A stretch of DNA of 64,000 bases from Odobenus rosmarus divergens. Lineage: Eukaryota > Chordata > Mammalia > Carnivora > Odobenidae. The notes beneath the pieces are model-generated. The model was not told where the DNA came from. It worked only from the letters and a program-made list of their open reading frames with translations, and ran no database searches. Position 1 is the stretch's first letter; every line of letters begins with the position of its first letter. This document shows positions 24,001 to 34,645 of this stretch, one piece after another. Both the position numbers and the translations under genes were made by a program. The stretch lies in assembly GCF_000321225.1 (NCBI RefSeq), contig NW_004452171.1, positions 247,419 through 311,418 of the forward strand. Reading direction: 5' to 3'.

Positions 24001-26168
24001 ACTTGCTTTGATAAAAGGGATTTATTTACAGGTAATAACCATAAATCAATAAAAAATAAATTGAATAGATGATGTCAGGCTTCAGCAAAGTTATGTTAAT
24101 AAGTTCTACCATTAAAATCCAGCTTTCATTGGAGAGTACACTAATGAAAACCAAGTATTTTGGGGGCTGCTAGAACTAGCCCACACATAGTGTGCTTTAA
24201 AGAGGAGGGAGGGAAAGATGCAAAAATGTTATTGATTCTATTGTCTTCTGGTCACATGTCGTCTGGAGATCCTCATGTCAGTTTGAGCCTCCTATTTGTC
24301 AAGCCAAACTTTGATACATTACCGAAGAGGCCAGTATCCTAGGGGTCTATATAACTTATTGTCTGAAGAATGGGTGTGGAAGATGGAGATGTTTGGCTTG
24401 GAGGAGACAGATGAGAAACTGTCATACCTAATTTTCATCGTGCGAGATGCCAGAACCGGGAAAAGCAGATAAAAATTCAAGAAAGGAGATATGAAACAAT
24501 TCAACTAGGAACCCCAAACAGGAAAGTATACTGTCCCATGAAAAAGTCTGCTTCCCAGCACTTCCACAATGCCCTCGTCCAAAATGTGCTGAAAGGTGAG
24601 CCCTCACTTCCTCCCCAGGCTGTATCCCCACAAAACAACACCTGCTGGACAGGTCACAAACCTTGCGGTCATTTATGACCCCTCACATGCAATTTGTCAG
24701 AACACTTTGAGAGTTCCTCCCTCAAAACATTTCCAGACTCTGACCTCTTCTGACCACCTTGCTGTTCCCACCCTGGTCTCACCACTGTGATCTGTCACCT
24801 GGATCATGCCCAAGGTCCCCCTACAGATTTCCCTCTATCTACTCAGGAGCCCAAACGGTCTATTCTCAATGCAACAGCCTTCGGGGTCCTTTCAAAATAT
24901 AAGCCAGATAGCATTCCCAGATTCATCTTCAAGATGAAAAGGGGTTGCATTCAATAACTAAATAAACATAAAACTTGGGATTTATTCCACTTCTAAATTC
25001 ACCTTTGTTAAAATACAGATGGTGAGTAAGGGTGGTGGAATGGCTCTGAGACCTCCTCTGATTTAAATGATTTGCTTCTGTTCTGCTTGGATGTACCTTC
25101 TTCAAAATGCCAGCCAGGTCCTTGGATCCTGTTCTTGAGGATGCAAGGTAGGAAAGGTTTCCTGAATATGTACTCTGCCCAGGTAGCCCCTACTCAAATA
25201 GCTCCAATTTGGTTTTAGTTCTAAATCTTGTGTTTATACCTAATCTTGCCTGTAATTAACAGTAAACAACAACTTTTGCCTTACCTAGAGCTTCACCCAT
25301 CCTCTTCTTAGCAAGTAAGGAAATTTTTCACCAGATAGAAGCAACAAGAGCCTAAGAGAGAGTTGCTTCTACTATTTACTGTTTGAGCATCACAGAAAGC
25401 TCTGAGATGGCTTGGATGTGACAAGAAAAAAAAAGTGAATGTAAGGAATATATGAACCTTCCAAATGGCCGTAAAATGTCATGTGTACTAATGAGAGAAC
25501 AAGAATGTAATTGGTCTTGAAGAGGGATGATGCCAATAACAGCGGAATTCCTTAATTTAAGCAACTGTTTCTTATCACCCCAGACTTCCGACACCCCAGC
25601 TGGGGTTAATATGCAAAGCCTCTTCTCATCAGGGTTCAAAGTCTATGAGCTTTCAGTCAGTTGTTAAAAGAATGTGATGTGGTGATTTGTCATGAGAATA
25701 ATGATCTTATGCTTAGGTTACAAATGGGGAACATTACCCCAAAGAGCATGCATTGATTGATCACACATCCATACCAGTTACCCAGACTCCAGAGACACGG
25801 AGCTTTGTAGTCAGCAAACATATTACTTGTCTTGGTCTTCTTTAATCTTTTGCTTGGTTCCTCATAGATATTTTGTAACTTCGTCACACACACCACTGGT
25901 GGACTTACTTCTGGTTTCACAATTTCAATTTTGTGACAGCAGTGTATTTCCATGCAGTTAATAACCTTAGTTAAGTTTGGATTGTGAGGATTTCTGTAAT
26001 TTTATTCTTTCTGCAGTTGGGGACACAAATGTCCTGACACAAAAAGGCTTAACACAAAGATGTCAGAACCACATACAACCATCCTTTTTTTTTTAATTGA
26101 TTTTTTCATTGTGTTTGTTAGTTTTGTTTTCCGATTTATCTGGTACTTATCAAAAGGCACCGATAATT
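24001..26168. other. Unannotated stretch with a possible old repeat
   Basis: At 24690-24910 the order tgaccaccttgctgttccc, ctacagatttccctct, ctattctcaatgcaacagcc and ataagccagata resembles a common ancient interspersed repeat, but I cannot name the family. The rest holds nothing recognisable. Confidence 0.35.
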
Positions 26169-26183
26169 AAAATAAGTTCACCA

Positions 26184-26383
26184 GGGGCGCCTGGGTGGCT
26201 CAGTTGTTAAGCATCTGCCTTCAGCTCAGGTCATGATCCCAGGGTCCTGGGATCGAGCCCTGCATCGGGGTCCCTGCTCGGCAGGAAGCCTGCTTCTCCC
26301 TCTCCCACTCCCCCTACTTGTGTTCCTTCTCTCGCTGTGTCTCTCTCTATCAAATAAATAAATAAATAATTAAAAAAAATAAA
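26184..26383 (+). mobile_element. Can-SINE, sense, young-type body
   Basis: Near-consensus head ggggcgcctgggtggctcag, B-box-like gggatcgagccctgc, body ctcgctgtgtctctctctat and tail caaataaataaataaataat. The duplication aataagttcaccag / gataagttcaccag lies just before 26184 and at 26387-26400. Among the best-preserved copies in the window. Confidence 0.97.
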
Positions 26384-26400
26384 TAAGATAAGTTCACCAG

Positions 26401-27372
26401 ATGAAATCCTCAATGATGAACCATCCAAAATGGGAAGCTTTAGATATCAGTAAGTCTCCATTCCATAGGATGGATTACTATTGTGCAAGCTAACTGAAGG
26501 GGGGCATAACTGGGAAGAAATGATATAACTTTATCAAAATCTATCCTGGAATGTTGTCCTTGAGTGTTCAAAGAGCCTATTCCCACGACATCCTGGACTT
26601 CCTTAGGTCATATCAACTTCTGTAAGGTCTAACAAGCTAAATTGATTAGTGTTTTAATTTGCCCTTCTTAGGCATGGGTACAAGCAGTGTATATGTGTGT
26701 AATTGAGGGGAGAGGAGCTCCTCCTACCCCAAGGGTGCTTTGTGCTCTGTCAGTGTCCCCTCTCAAGAGAATATTAGTTTTGGAGACTGATTGGGTTGAA
26801 CCATGGGGTCAGGGTAAGGGGCTTTAACTTTGGGAAGTAGCTAAGAAGAGAAACAAGTAATCAACCCAATTATTGCAAAGACTCCTTTCTGTTTGCTTTC
26901 TTTTTCTTGTATGTGCTAATTCTGTCTTATGTAGGCAAACATGCTTGCCCTCTTCTTGAGGAAGAAAATGCTATTTTTCATTCTGAGACTGTCTGTAATC
27001 AACATTCTTTTGATTTTACAGCCTGATTTCTCCAACATATTTACTTGAATCATTCTATCTCCTTTTCATGTGTTCAAACTGTAGTTTAACACTGAGGTTT
27101 TCACTCCTTTTATTTTACCAAAATGGCTGTGGAAAAGGTTGTCAATGGCATCCTAACCATTAGACACAGAGTTATTTTCTCACATCTCTGTGATCATGTC
27201 AGTAGTTGTAGGTAATTTCTTCTTAAAATTGTTCCTTTTTTTTTTTTTTTGCGGGGGTGGGTTTTTTTTCCCTAACAACACAGTGTTTTATGTCATTGTG
27301 ACCTGGCCATATCTATCATTTTACTCTTTTCATCCCCTCCTTCCAAGCTCCCCCCACCCCAGGTCTACTGGT
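26401..27372. other. Unannotated non-coding stretch
   Basis: A T-run of about 17 followed by a G-rich patch is at 27236-27270. No gene or named repeat is seen. Confidence 0.45.
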
Positions 27373-27945
27373 GTGTAATTGACAAATACAAATTGTATAT
27401 ATTTAAGGTATACAATATGGTGATTCAATATAGGTACACACTATGAGGTTATTACCACAATCAAGCTAATTAACAAATTTATCACCTCGCATAGTTATTA
27501 TGTGTGTGTGTGGTGAGAACACGCAAAATGTACTCTTAGCAAATGTAAGTTTACAATACAACATTATTAGTCGCCATGCTGTACAGGGGATCCCCAGAGC
27601 TTATTCATCTCATAACTGAAAGTCTATATCCTTTGACCAACATCTCCACATTTCCCATTCCCAGTCCTAGGCAACCACTGTTCTACTTTCTCCTTCTCTG
27701 AGTGTGACTTTTTTAGATTCCACATGTAAGTGGGCTCATATAGCATTTGTCTTTCTGTCTGGCTTACTTCACATCGTGTAATATCCTCCAGGTTTGTCCC
27801 TGTTGTCACAAATGGAAGGATTTCCTTCTTTTTCATGGCTGAGTAGTATTCCATTAGATATATATCACATTTTCTTTGTCTATTCATTCATCAACAGACA
27901 CTTACTTTATTTCCATATTTTGTCTATTGTGAATATCCTTCTTCC
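27373..27945 (-). mobile_element. Ancient L1 (L1MA-like) 3' end and ORF2 C-terminus, antisense
   Basis: The plus strand begins with the complement of the L1 3' end (aattgacaaatacaaattg, atatttaaggtatacaatat, gtacacactatgaggttatt) and continues through catgctgtacaggggatccc into the ORF2 C-terminal region (tggctgagtagtattccatt, 27836-27855). The insertion is 5'-truncated. L1 encodes the endonuclease/reverse transcriptase that copies itself and SINEs; this copy is dead. Confidence 0.85.
27624..27887 (-). pseudogene. L1 ORF2 C-terminal remnant
   Basis: A minus-strand open frame of 87 codons contains IYLMEYYSAMKKKEILPF followed by TTGTNLEDI and EVSQTER, which match the conserved C-terminal L1 ORF2 motif (MEYYSA-KKNEI-PF-TTW--LE-I-LSE-SQ). 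After SQTER the frame no longer follows the family, indicating a frameshift. Only the extreme C-terminus is left; endonuclease and reverse transcriptase domains are absent. Confidence 0.85.
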
Positions 27946-29164
27946 AAATTCCAAAGTTCAGATTCACCTTCTTTTTTCTCCACTGAATCTGAATTTATCT
28001 GGAGAGCTCCGTAATTCTCAAAACATCAACAGTCCTTTATTTGGATAATATTAAATATCTTTTCTTCCATACACAGTGGGAATGAGGGATTCTTTGATTT
28101 CTTACTTTTACCCATCACTCCACTTTGAGTTAATCGCCATGTTTTGATTTTTCCTATGTGTTATTTCTAATAGCTGTTTTTTTAAGTGTTATTGCTTACT
28201 TCCTAGTCTGTGTTATTATATCATAGAGCAATACAACATCTGTTGTAACTTTTATGTTCCCCTTTATGCTGACATATTGATTATGTCAAAATCATTATAG
28301 ATTTCTATAGTTAATGAAATTCCTTCTCATCTAGACAGATTTCTTTATTATGCAATAGAAATTACTTAATTGCTGTTCAATGAACAATTATTTATTGAGT
28401 GTATACAACATGTCCTTCCTGAGTAAGATGGTTACTCATGTATAATAATTACAACCTTGAGTTTGGATATAAAAACTAAGACATGCTCCCTTAGCATGTA
28501 AATACAGATGTCTAATGACTCATTTTGGCACTTATTGTTGGTGTTAACTATTACAACAATAAACCTTTCTGATGGTTTCATATTGGTTATGATCCAACAT
28601 TTCATGGGAACAATTTTAAGAGGCTGTTTCCAGGAATAGCATGAGGAAGAAACCATGGATTTATGAAGTTTTCTGGTTAGACAAGCTTTGTCCAGTCATC
28701 ATCTTCTAACTAATCCCTCCTTCATAAATAATATTAGTTTCAAGTAGAAGGAGATGTACTTCTCTCTCTCTTTCTCTTTCTTTTGCCATAGACAGTAATT
28801 GCCTATGCCTTTTATACTGGTAAAAAAAAGAAATCCACCTTACATCCAGGAGCTCAAAGTAGCCTACAGAGTTTTCAATAAACCCTTCAGTCATTAACTC
28901 CAATGTAAAATCTATTTGTTCCAGCTGTGCAAAATTACAACTCTCTAGTTACAAAATAATATACCAGAAATTTGTTTTCACCCACAGAAACAGAAGTGTA
29001 CCGGCAAATTCAGTACACTTGCAATCTGCAAAAATGCTCTTTTAATGTAGAATCCATAAAAATTTTCATGTATCTAATGAATTTCCTGAATGGTAATTGA
29101 ATTTATGAATAAGCATTTAAGAGGAATAATAAACGTTGGATTCTGGATTGGTTTGGAAAAAGAG
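27946..29164. other. Unannotated AT-rich stretch
   Basis: No named element. A CT-rich run (ctctctctctttctctttc, 28761-28779) is a minor simple repeat. A short L2/MIR-like phrase (tatttattgagtgtataca) is at 28388-28406. Confidence 0.45.
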
Positions 29165-29740
29165 CTAATTTATAGCAGTAACTAACATGTACCCTTATGC
29201 CGGGCAATGTTCTAAGTCAGGGTCAGCAAACTGTTTCTGTAAGAGTCCAAATATCAAATATTTTTTATTTTGTGGATTACACAGACTCAGTTGCAACTGC
29301 AGCTTCCTTTGTAGTAGGTAAGCAGCCATATTTAATGTGCAAACACACGGATATGGCTGTGCCAATAAACTTTACTTTCAAGACTAGATAGCAGACGACT
29401 GGATTTGGCCCGTGGGTTATATCTATTTGCTGTTCTCTGCTCTAAGTGGTTTACTTCTATAATTTGTCAGATTTAACTGCCTTTAACACCTGCCTGAGGT
29501 AGGAACTATTTACTTATTCATAAATTGTATTTTTTGTGACTAAACATGGTACAGCATTTGAGAAACACAGAATCACACAAGTCAGGTGGAATTTAATTAG
29601 GTGGGTGCTATTTATGATCCTTAGTTCACACATGAAGAAACTGAGGCTCTGAGAGATTAAGTAATTTAACCACATTGAATGGCTTGTATAGGATGGAGCC
29701 AGGATGTGCATTCTGACTTTAGGAAGAGGTGACAAGTGAC
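29165..29740 (+). mobile_element. MIR SINE, sense, split by a hAT MITE and a further insert
   Basis: MIR landmarks occur in order: tagcagtaactaacatgta ... gggcaatgttctaag (29174-29217); after the MITE, taagtggtttacttctata ... cctgaggtaggaactattta (29443-29511); then, after about 90 bp of unrelated DNA, gtgctatttatgatcc ... gaagaaactgaggctctgag ... agtaatttaaccaca ... ggatggagccaggatg (29605-29707). One ancient element with two interruptions explains this order. Confidence 0.8.
29218..29439 (+). mobile_element. hAT-Charlie MITE (MER58-like), inside MIR
   Basis: It starts cagggtcagcaaactgtttc, continues tctgtaagagtcc, aatattttttattttgtgg, gcagccatatttaatgtg, aataaactttactttca and ggatttggcccgtgggttat, and ends ttgctgttctctg, the complement of the start. 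The 8-bp duplication ttctaagt / ctctaagt (29210-29217, 29440-29447) fits the hAT target length. Non-autonomous, about 222 bp, no transposase. The name MER58 is from memory of the consensus. Confidence 0.88.
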
Positions 29741-30439
29741 AACGCAAAATCAGATAGAGGCTTGGGTGTCTAAGACTGTGACTTAACACACAGACAGGAT
29801 GAGAAATGAGGTGGGAAATTCAACAGGATTAGGAAAGTTGATAAGACAGTGGATATCTAACAGAACACGAGCAAAGCTGAAGATTCCATGGGCCCACTAA
29901 TAATACTGTAAACTTTCTATTCTTAATTTCATTTTTATTTTCCACCAATTTAGATAAACAAGACCAACCAGAAAATTGTTTTCCAAAGTATTCTCTTTCT
30001 TATTTTAGTGCGCAGCTGAATACTCTACAGAGTGAAAAAGAAATTATTCACTTCTTCCCCCCAACTAATTGGGTCATATTGGTTAGCAGACCCGTTGAGA
30101 GCGTGTCCATGAATAGAACGTAATGGAAAATTAAAACATTATCTGCTAGAAAACCACTCTGGGTAAGTCTTTTAATCCCTTCAGAACTCATAAATAAAAT
30201 GAAGGAGCTTGAGATAAATCATGCTTGAGATTCTGTTCAGTTTAAAATTTTTCTGATTATAAATTTGGAAGGCATTGAACTCAGATTTACCTCACATTTC
30301 AAGTAATTAATGAAATATTTCAGATAACAAGCCTTTTTAATGTTACCTGAACAATGGCATCATTTAATACTTCAAACTATGTGGTCATTGAGCCTTAAGA
30401 AGCAATATAATTATTATTATTATGCCCCCCATCTGCCAA
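29741..30439. other. Mostly unannotated; weak MIR-like fragment
   Basis: At 30148-30235, ctgggtaagtcttttaatcc followed by cataaataaaatgaaggagcttgagataaat resembles an antisense MIR-family core. A (TTA)n run is at 30409-30422. No gene. Confidence 0.4.
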
Positions 30440-30766
30440 GTGCATTTATGATTTTTTTCTTCCAGTTCTTCTCTGTTTCAGGTTGTATATTTTATACAGA
30501 TTGGATCTCCATTTCAGAAATCCTCTCATCTTCTCTGTCCAATTGTTTGCCTATCTTTTGTGTTCTTCATCTCATATGTCTTATTTTTTGTTTTAGAATG
30601 CTGCTCTAACTTAATTTATAGATTCAAATTTTCTGTGGAAATTCTCCATTTTTTTTCTCTTGCTTTTCTCTATTCTCTTGAATAGATTAATCATAGGTAT
30701 CTTAAAGTCCTTTTTCTTGGTCTTTGATGTTGGCCATATGCTCTTATTGCACAAACTTAACATTTC

Positions 30767-31434
30767 CTTTTTTCTTTTTTTTTTAAATAATTTTTTATTG
30801 TTATGTTAACCACTATACATTACATCATTAGTTTTTGATGTAGGGTTCCATGATTCATTGTTTGTGCATAACACCCAGTGCTCCACGCAGAATGTGCCCT
30901 CTTTAATACCTATCACCAGGCTAACCCATCCCCCCACCCCCTCCCCTCTAGAACCCTCAGTTTGTTTTTCAGAGTCCATCGTCTCTAATGGTTTGTTTCC
31001 CCCTCTAACTTACTCCCCTTCATTCTTCCCCTCCTGCTATCTTCTTTTTTTTTCCTTAACATATATTGCATTATTTGTTTCAGAAGTACAGATCTGTGAT
31101 TCAACAGTCTTGCACAATTCACAGTGCTCACCATAGCACATACCCTCCCCAATGTCTATCACCCAGCCACCCCATCCCTCCTACCTCCCACCACTCTAGC
31201 AACTCTCAGTTTGTTTCCTGAGATTAAGAATTCCTCATATCAGTGAGGTCATATGATACATGTCTTTCTCCGATTGACTTATTTCACTCAGCATAACACC
31301 CTCCAGTTCCATCCACGTCGTTGCAAATGGCAAGATCTCATTCCTTTTGATGGCTGCATAATATTCCATTGTGTATATACACCACATCTTCTTTATCCAT
31401 TCATCTGTCGATGGACATCTTGGCTCTTTCCACA
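30767..31434 (-). mobile_element. Young carnivore L1 3' end, antisense, 5'-truncated, with exact TSD
   Basis: The plus strand starts with a T-rich run (complement of the poly-A tail), then ttattgttatgttaaccac, the C-rich 3' UTR complement and the ORF2 C-terminus. An exact 16-bp duplication acaaacttaacatttc flanks it at 30751-30766 and 31435-31450. The insertion is about 670 bp of a roughly 6-kb element. Exact duplication and low divergence point to a fairly recent event. Confidence 0.95.
31235..31434 (-). pseudogene. L1 ORF2 C-terminal remnant, intact frame to stop
   Basis: Minus-strand frame with WKEPRCPSTDEWIKKMW, IYTMEYYAAIKRNEILPF and TWMELEG--LSEISQSEKD, ending TGA at 31235-31237. This matches the ORF2 C-terminus with no frameshift over about 66 residues. 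An upstream in-frame ATG at 31445-31447 belongs to the flanking duplication and not to L1. Endonuclease and reverse transcriptase domains are not present because of 5' truncation. Confidence 0.92.
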
Positions 31435-32593
31435 ACAAACTTAACATTTCTAACTGTGTTGTTCATTTACTATAAAAAAATGGAGGCATCGGATGATGTA
31501 ACTTCCACCAGTCTCCCCCATAGATGGGGAAGCCCATCACTTTCATCCTATGAAAGGCTGAGTTTAGCAAGGCTGGTTGCAATACTTAGGAATCCCTCTC
31601 CCTCTGGTTCACCCTTACTCCCTAAGATATGGCCCTTTGGGTTTTTAACTGAGAATTTGGGGAAGGTTTCTTTGTACCTCCAACACTAAGAAATGGTAAG
31701 AATTTTTACTGTGCTTTTCAGAGTTTTGGGGTTTAGTTCATTAGCCTCTTGCCTCAGGCAGGTTTAGAATGTCAGCAGTGTCTTGAGGGGAAGACCAACT
31801 CTGTGTTTTAGGCCCCACAAGTGCCTTATTTTATCACTCTTATCCCACACAATCACCTACAGTTCTGCTGACTTCTTGTTCCCCAAGCGGACTTTGCCTG
31901 GGCCTCACCAGTATTCTCAACTATTTCCTGTGCTGAATGTCAAGTGCCACCTGCAAGAGACAGACACAGACCCTCAGTCACCTCTGGAAAGTGTTATTCC
32001 TTCTGAAATTTTAGTCACAGTAATCCTCATTGTTTCTCCTGTCTTCTGAGTCTTCTAGAAATACGATTTTTGTCATTTACTCAGTTGTTCTTATTTTATT
32101 CACTGGGAGTGTTGACCATCTTAGAAACAAACAGAAGTCAAGTTTTTTGTTTGCTTGGTTTTTTTTTGCATTTCTTAGTTTGATGAAGGTTACCTACAAA
32201 AGCCTGTGAGCATGCATCATGCTGAGTGCCATGTTTTTAGAAATTCATCTCCTGAGATCAAAAAGCAGACAAGGATGTCCTTTTCTATCACATCTGTTCA
32301 ATATTATTTTAAAGGTCTTTGAAAGCACAGTAAAGCAATGTATGCATACATACATATATATGTTAAACATATAAGAACTGGTGAGCAAAAATAAGTCCTT
32401 ATTTGCAGGAGACAGGAAGTTCAAACTAACCTGCAGGTAAATTATTCAGATTAACACATGAGTTTAGAAACTTCTTGGGACCAAAATTCAACATAAACCA
32501 TCTATATTCCCATATAGTACCAATAGTTAGAAAATGAAATGTCAAAAAAAAGTAACAGCATTTATAATAGATTAAAAATCATCAAAGAACTTG

Positions 32594-32799
32594 AGGGGCG
32601 CCTGGGTGACACAGTTAGTTAAGCATCTGACTCTTGGCTTTGGCTCAGGTCGTGATCTCAGGGTTCTGAGATCAAGCCCCGCTCTGGGCTTCATGCTCAG
32701 CACAGTATGGCACTTGTTTGAGGTTCTCTCTCCCTCTCCCTCTGCCCCTCCCCACTGTGTTCTCACTCTCTTTCTAAAATAAATAAATAAATCTTTTTA
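32594..32799 (+). mobile_element. Can-SINE, sense, older-type body, inside old L1
   Basis: Head ggggcgcctgggtgacacag, older body ctctgcccctccccactgtg, tail aaataaataaataaatcttt. Duplication aatcatcaaagaacttg / aatcatcaaaaaacttg (one mismatch) ends at 32593 and 32819. Confidence 0.96.
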
Positions 32800-33240
32800 A
32801 AAAATCATCAAAAAACTTGCAAATCTCTCTTGACAGATGTGAAAGAGCTCTACACGGAAAACTACATACCTCAGAGAAATTACAGAAGACCCAAGTAAAT
32901 AGAAGGATGACTTATTCCTATATTGGAAAATTAAATATGGTAAAGGTGTACTTTACTTCACAGTGATCTATAGATTTAATACAATCCCAATCATAGTCCT
33001 GTCAGGGTTTTGTTTGCATGTCTGTATAGAAACTGACAAGTTGATCCGAAAACTCACAAAGAAATTCAATGGGTCAAGAACTTTGTAGAACAGAGTTGAA
33101 TAACTCATTTCACAAGATACCAGGACATATAAAGAGTTAACACAGTGTAGTATTAGTACAAGGAAAGGAAAAGAAGACCAATGGAAGAGAATGGAGAATC
33201 CAAAAACATACCCACAAGTGGCCAACTGATTTACAGCAAG

Positions 33241-33280
33241 TGCCTGCTAAGTAGTGGGGCGGGGGTGGGGGGGGGAAATG
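33241..33280. repeat. G-rich patch
   Basis: ggggcgggggtgggggggg inside the old L1 (33257-33275): four or more G-runs close together, so a G-quadruplex is possible on the plus strand. Confidence 0.75.
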
Positions 33281-33516
33281 CTCTTTTCAATAAACAGCAC
33301 TGGATCAACTTATGTCCTAATTCACATAGAACAGTGAACACTGACCCCTCTACATCTCACAGTTCAAAAAAATCTTCAAAAATACTTCTCGAAGATAACA
33401 TTGATTATCTTTATAATCTTGGAGTTGTGCAAATATTTCATAAATAGGATAGGAAAAGCACTATTCATAAAGGAAAAGATTGTGAAATTAAACTCTATTT
33501 AAATCAAGTACTTCTG

Positions 33517-33707
33517 GGGGCATCTGAGTTGCTCAGATGGTTAAGCGTCTGCCTTCAGCTCAGGTCATGATCTCCAGGTCTTGGGATTGAGCCCCATGTT
33601 GGGTTCCCAACTCAGTGGGGAGTCTGCTTCTCCTTCTCCCTCTGCTTCTCTCCCTGCTTATGCTCTCTCTGTCTCTCTCAAATGAATAAATAAAATCTTA
33701 AAAAAAC
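33517..33707 (+). mobile_element. Can-SINE, sense, intermediate body, inside old L1
   Basis: Diverged head ggggcatctgagttgctcag, then gggattgagccccat, body ctccctctgcttctctccct, tail caaatgaataaataaaatct. Duplication tcaagtacttctg / ttaagtacttctg at 33504-33516 and 33708-33720 (one mismatch). Confidence 0.94.
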
Positions 33708-34645
33708 TTAAGTACTTCTGTTAATAAAAAAATATAATATTAAAAGTAAAATGCAAGCCAGAGATTGAGGCAGTACATATCTAAATATATAAATAATAGA
33801 GAGATGTTTAATATATGAATCATATAGAAAGACTTCCTACAAATCATTTCAAAAATAACAACTCATTTTTTTTTAGAAAGAGCTAAAATATTGAGAAAAC
33901 ACTTCACAAAAAAATGCACAGGACACATGAAAAAAATGAGTACATGAAAACTGATATTATTAGTTATCAGAAAAATAGAAATTAAATTACAACTCAACCA
34001 TAATTGCTAAAATAAAATAAAAATTGGCAACACCCAATTGCCAAAACTGAAGAGCAAATGTCATTTCCACGTGCTGCTGGTGGGACTGTAAATTGATACA
34101 GCCACGTGGGAAAATTATTTGATAGTAGCTAATTAATGTGAACATGTTCCTATTCTAAAGACCGAGCAATTCCACATATGTATGTATATACCATATATAC
34201 CACAAAAAAGATGTCTAAAATTATTTGTAGCAACACTATTTATAACAGCCCCAAACTAGAAACACACAAATATTCATCTAGTATAAAATGGATATACTGC
34301 TCTACAGAGATGGTGAATTATGAACTAACGCTATACACAGCAACATGAACTAATCTCAGGAACATAAAGCTAAGCTAAGGAAACCAGACACAAAAATATA
34401 TATACCGTTTGATTCCATTTATGTAAAGTTCAAACACAGAACTAACTAATCTCTAAAGACAGAAGTCAAAATAATGGTTACTTTCTCTTGGTGAGGGAGG
34501 GGGCCTGAGGGAGTACTCTGGGGGTATTGATAATAATCATGATATTTTGATTTTGGTGTTTACACAGTTTGTTCACTTTGTACAATTCAACAAGCTGTAA
34601 TTTAAAATATGTGCATTTTATTTGTGTATGTTATAATTCAATCAT

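Larger units (their letters stand above)
30440..32100 (-). mobile_element. Ancient L1 fragment, antisense (host of a younger L1 insertion)
   Basis: The phrases tgcttttctctattctcttgaatagattaatcataggtatcttaaagtcc (30661-30711) are typical of antisense old L1 5' regions. After the young L1 insert, the sequence from 31451 onward continues without poly-A break. The downstream limit is unclear and the segment 31500-32100 is a weaker match. No coding capacity. Confidence 0.45.
32172..34645 (+). mobile_element. Old L1 fragment, sense (ORF2 middle to 3' end), split by two Can-SINEs
   Basis: Ordered ORF2 landmarks: cctgagatcaaaaagcagac (32252-32271), tttgcaggagacaggaag, gaaagagctctacacggaaa (32840-32859), gaccaatggaagagaatgg (33177-33195), and ggtgggactgtaaattgata (34080-34099). 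Then the 3' UTR: gattccatttatgtaaagtt, gggagtactctgggg, aattcaacaagctgtaa. Many indels and stops; no long frame survives. Roughly 2.1 kb of L1 plus two SINEs. Confidence 0.85.

Noticed and set aside
26184..26260. tRNA gene
   Set aside because: The A-box/B-box resemblance belongs to the tRNA-derived head of a Can-SINE; the same sequence recurs about 20 times with SINE tails and target duplications.
27236..27270. Poly-A tail of a processed pseudogene (T-run on plus)
   Set aside because: No coding similarity follows the T-run, and the next recognisable sequence is an old L1 3' end starting about 100 bp away.
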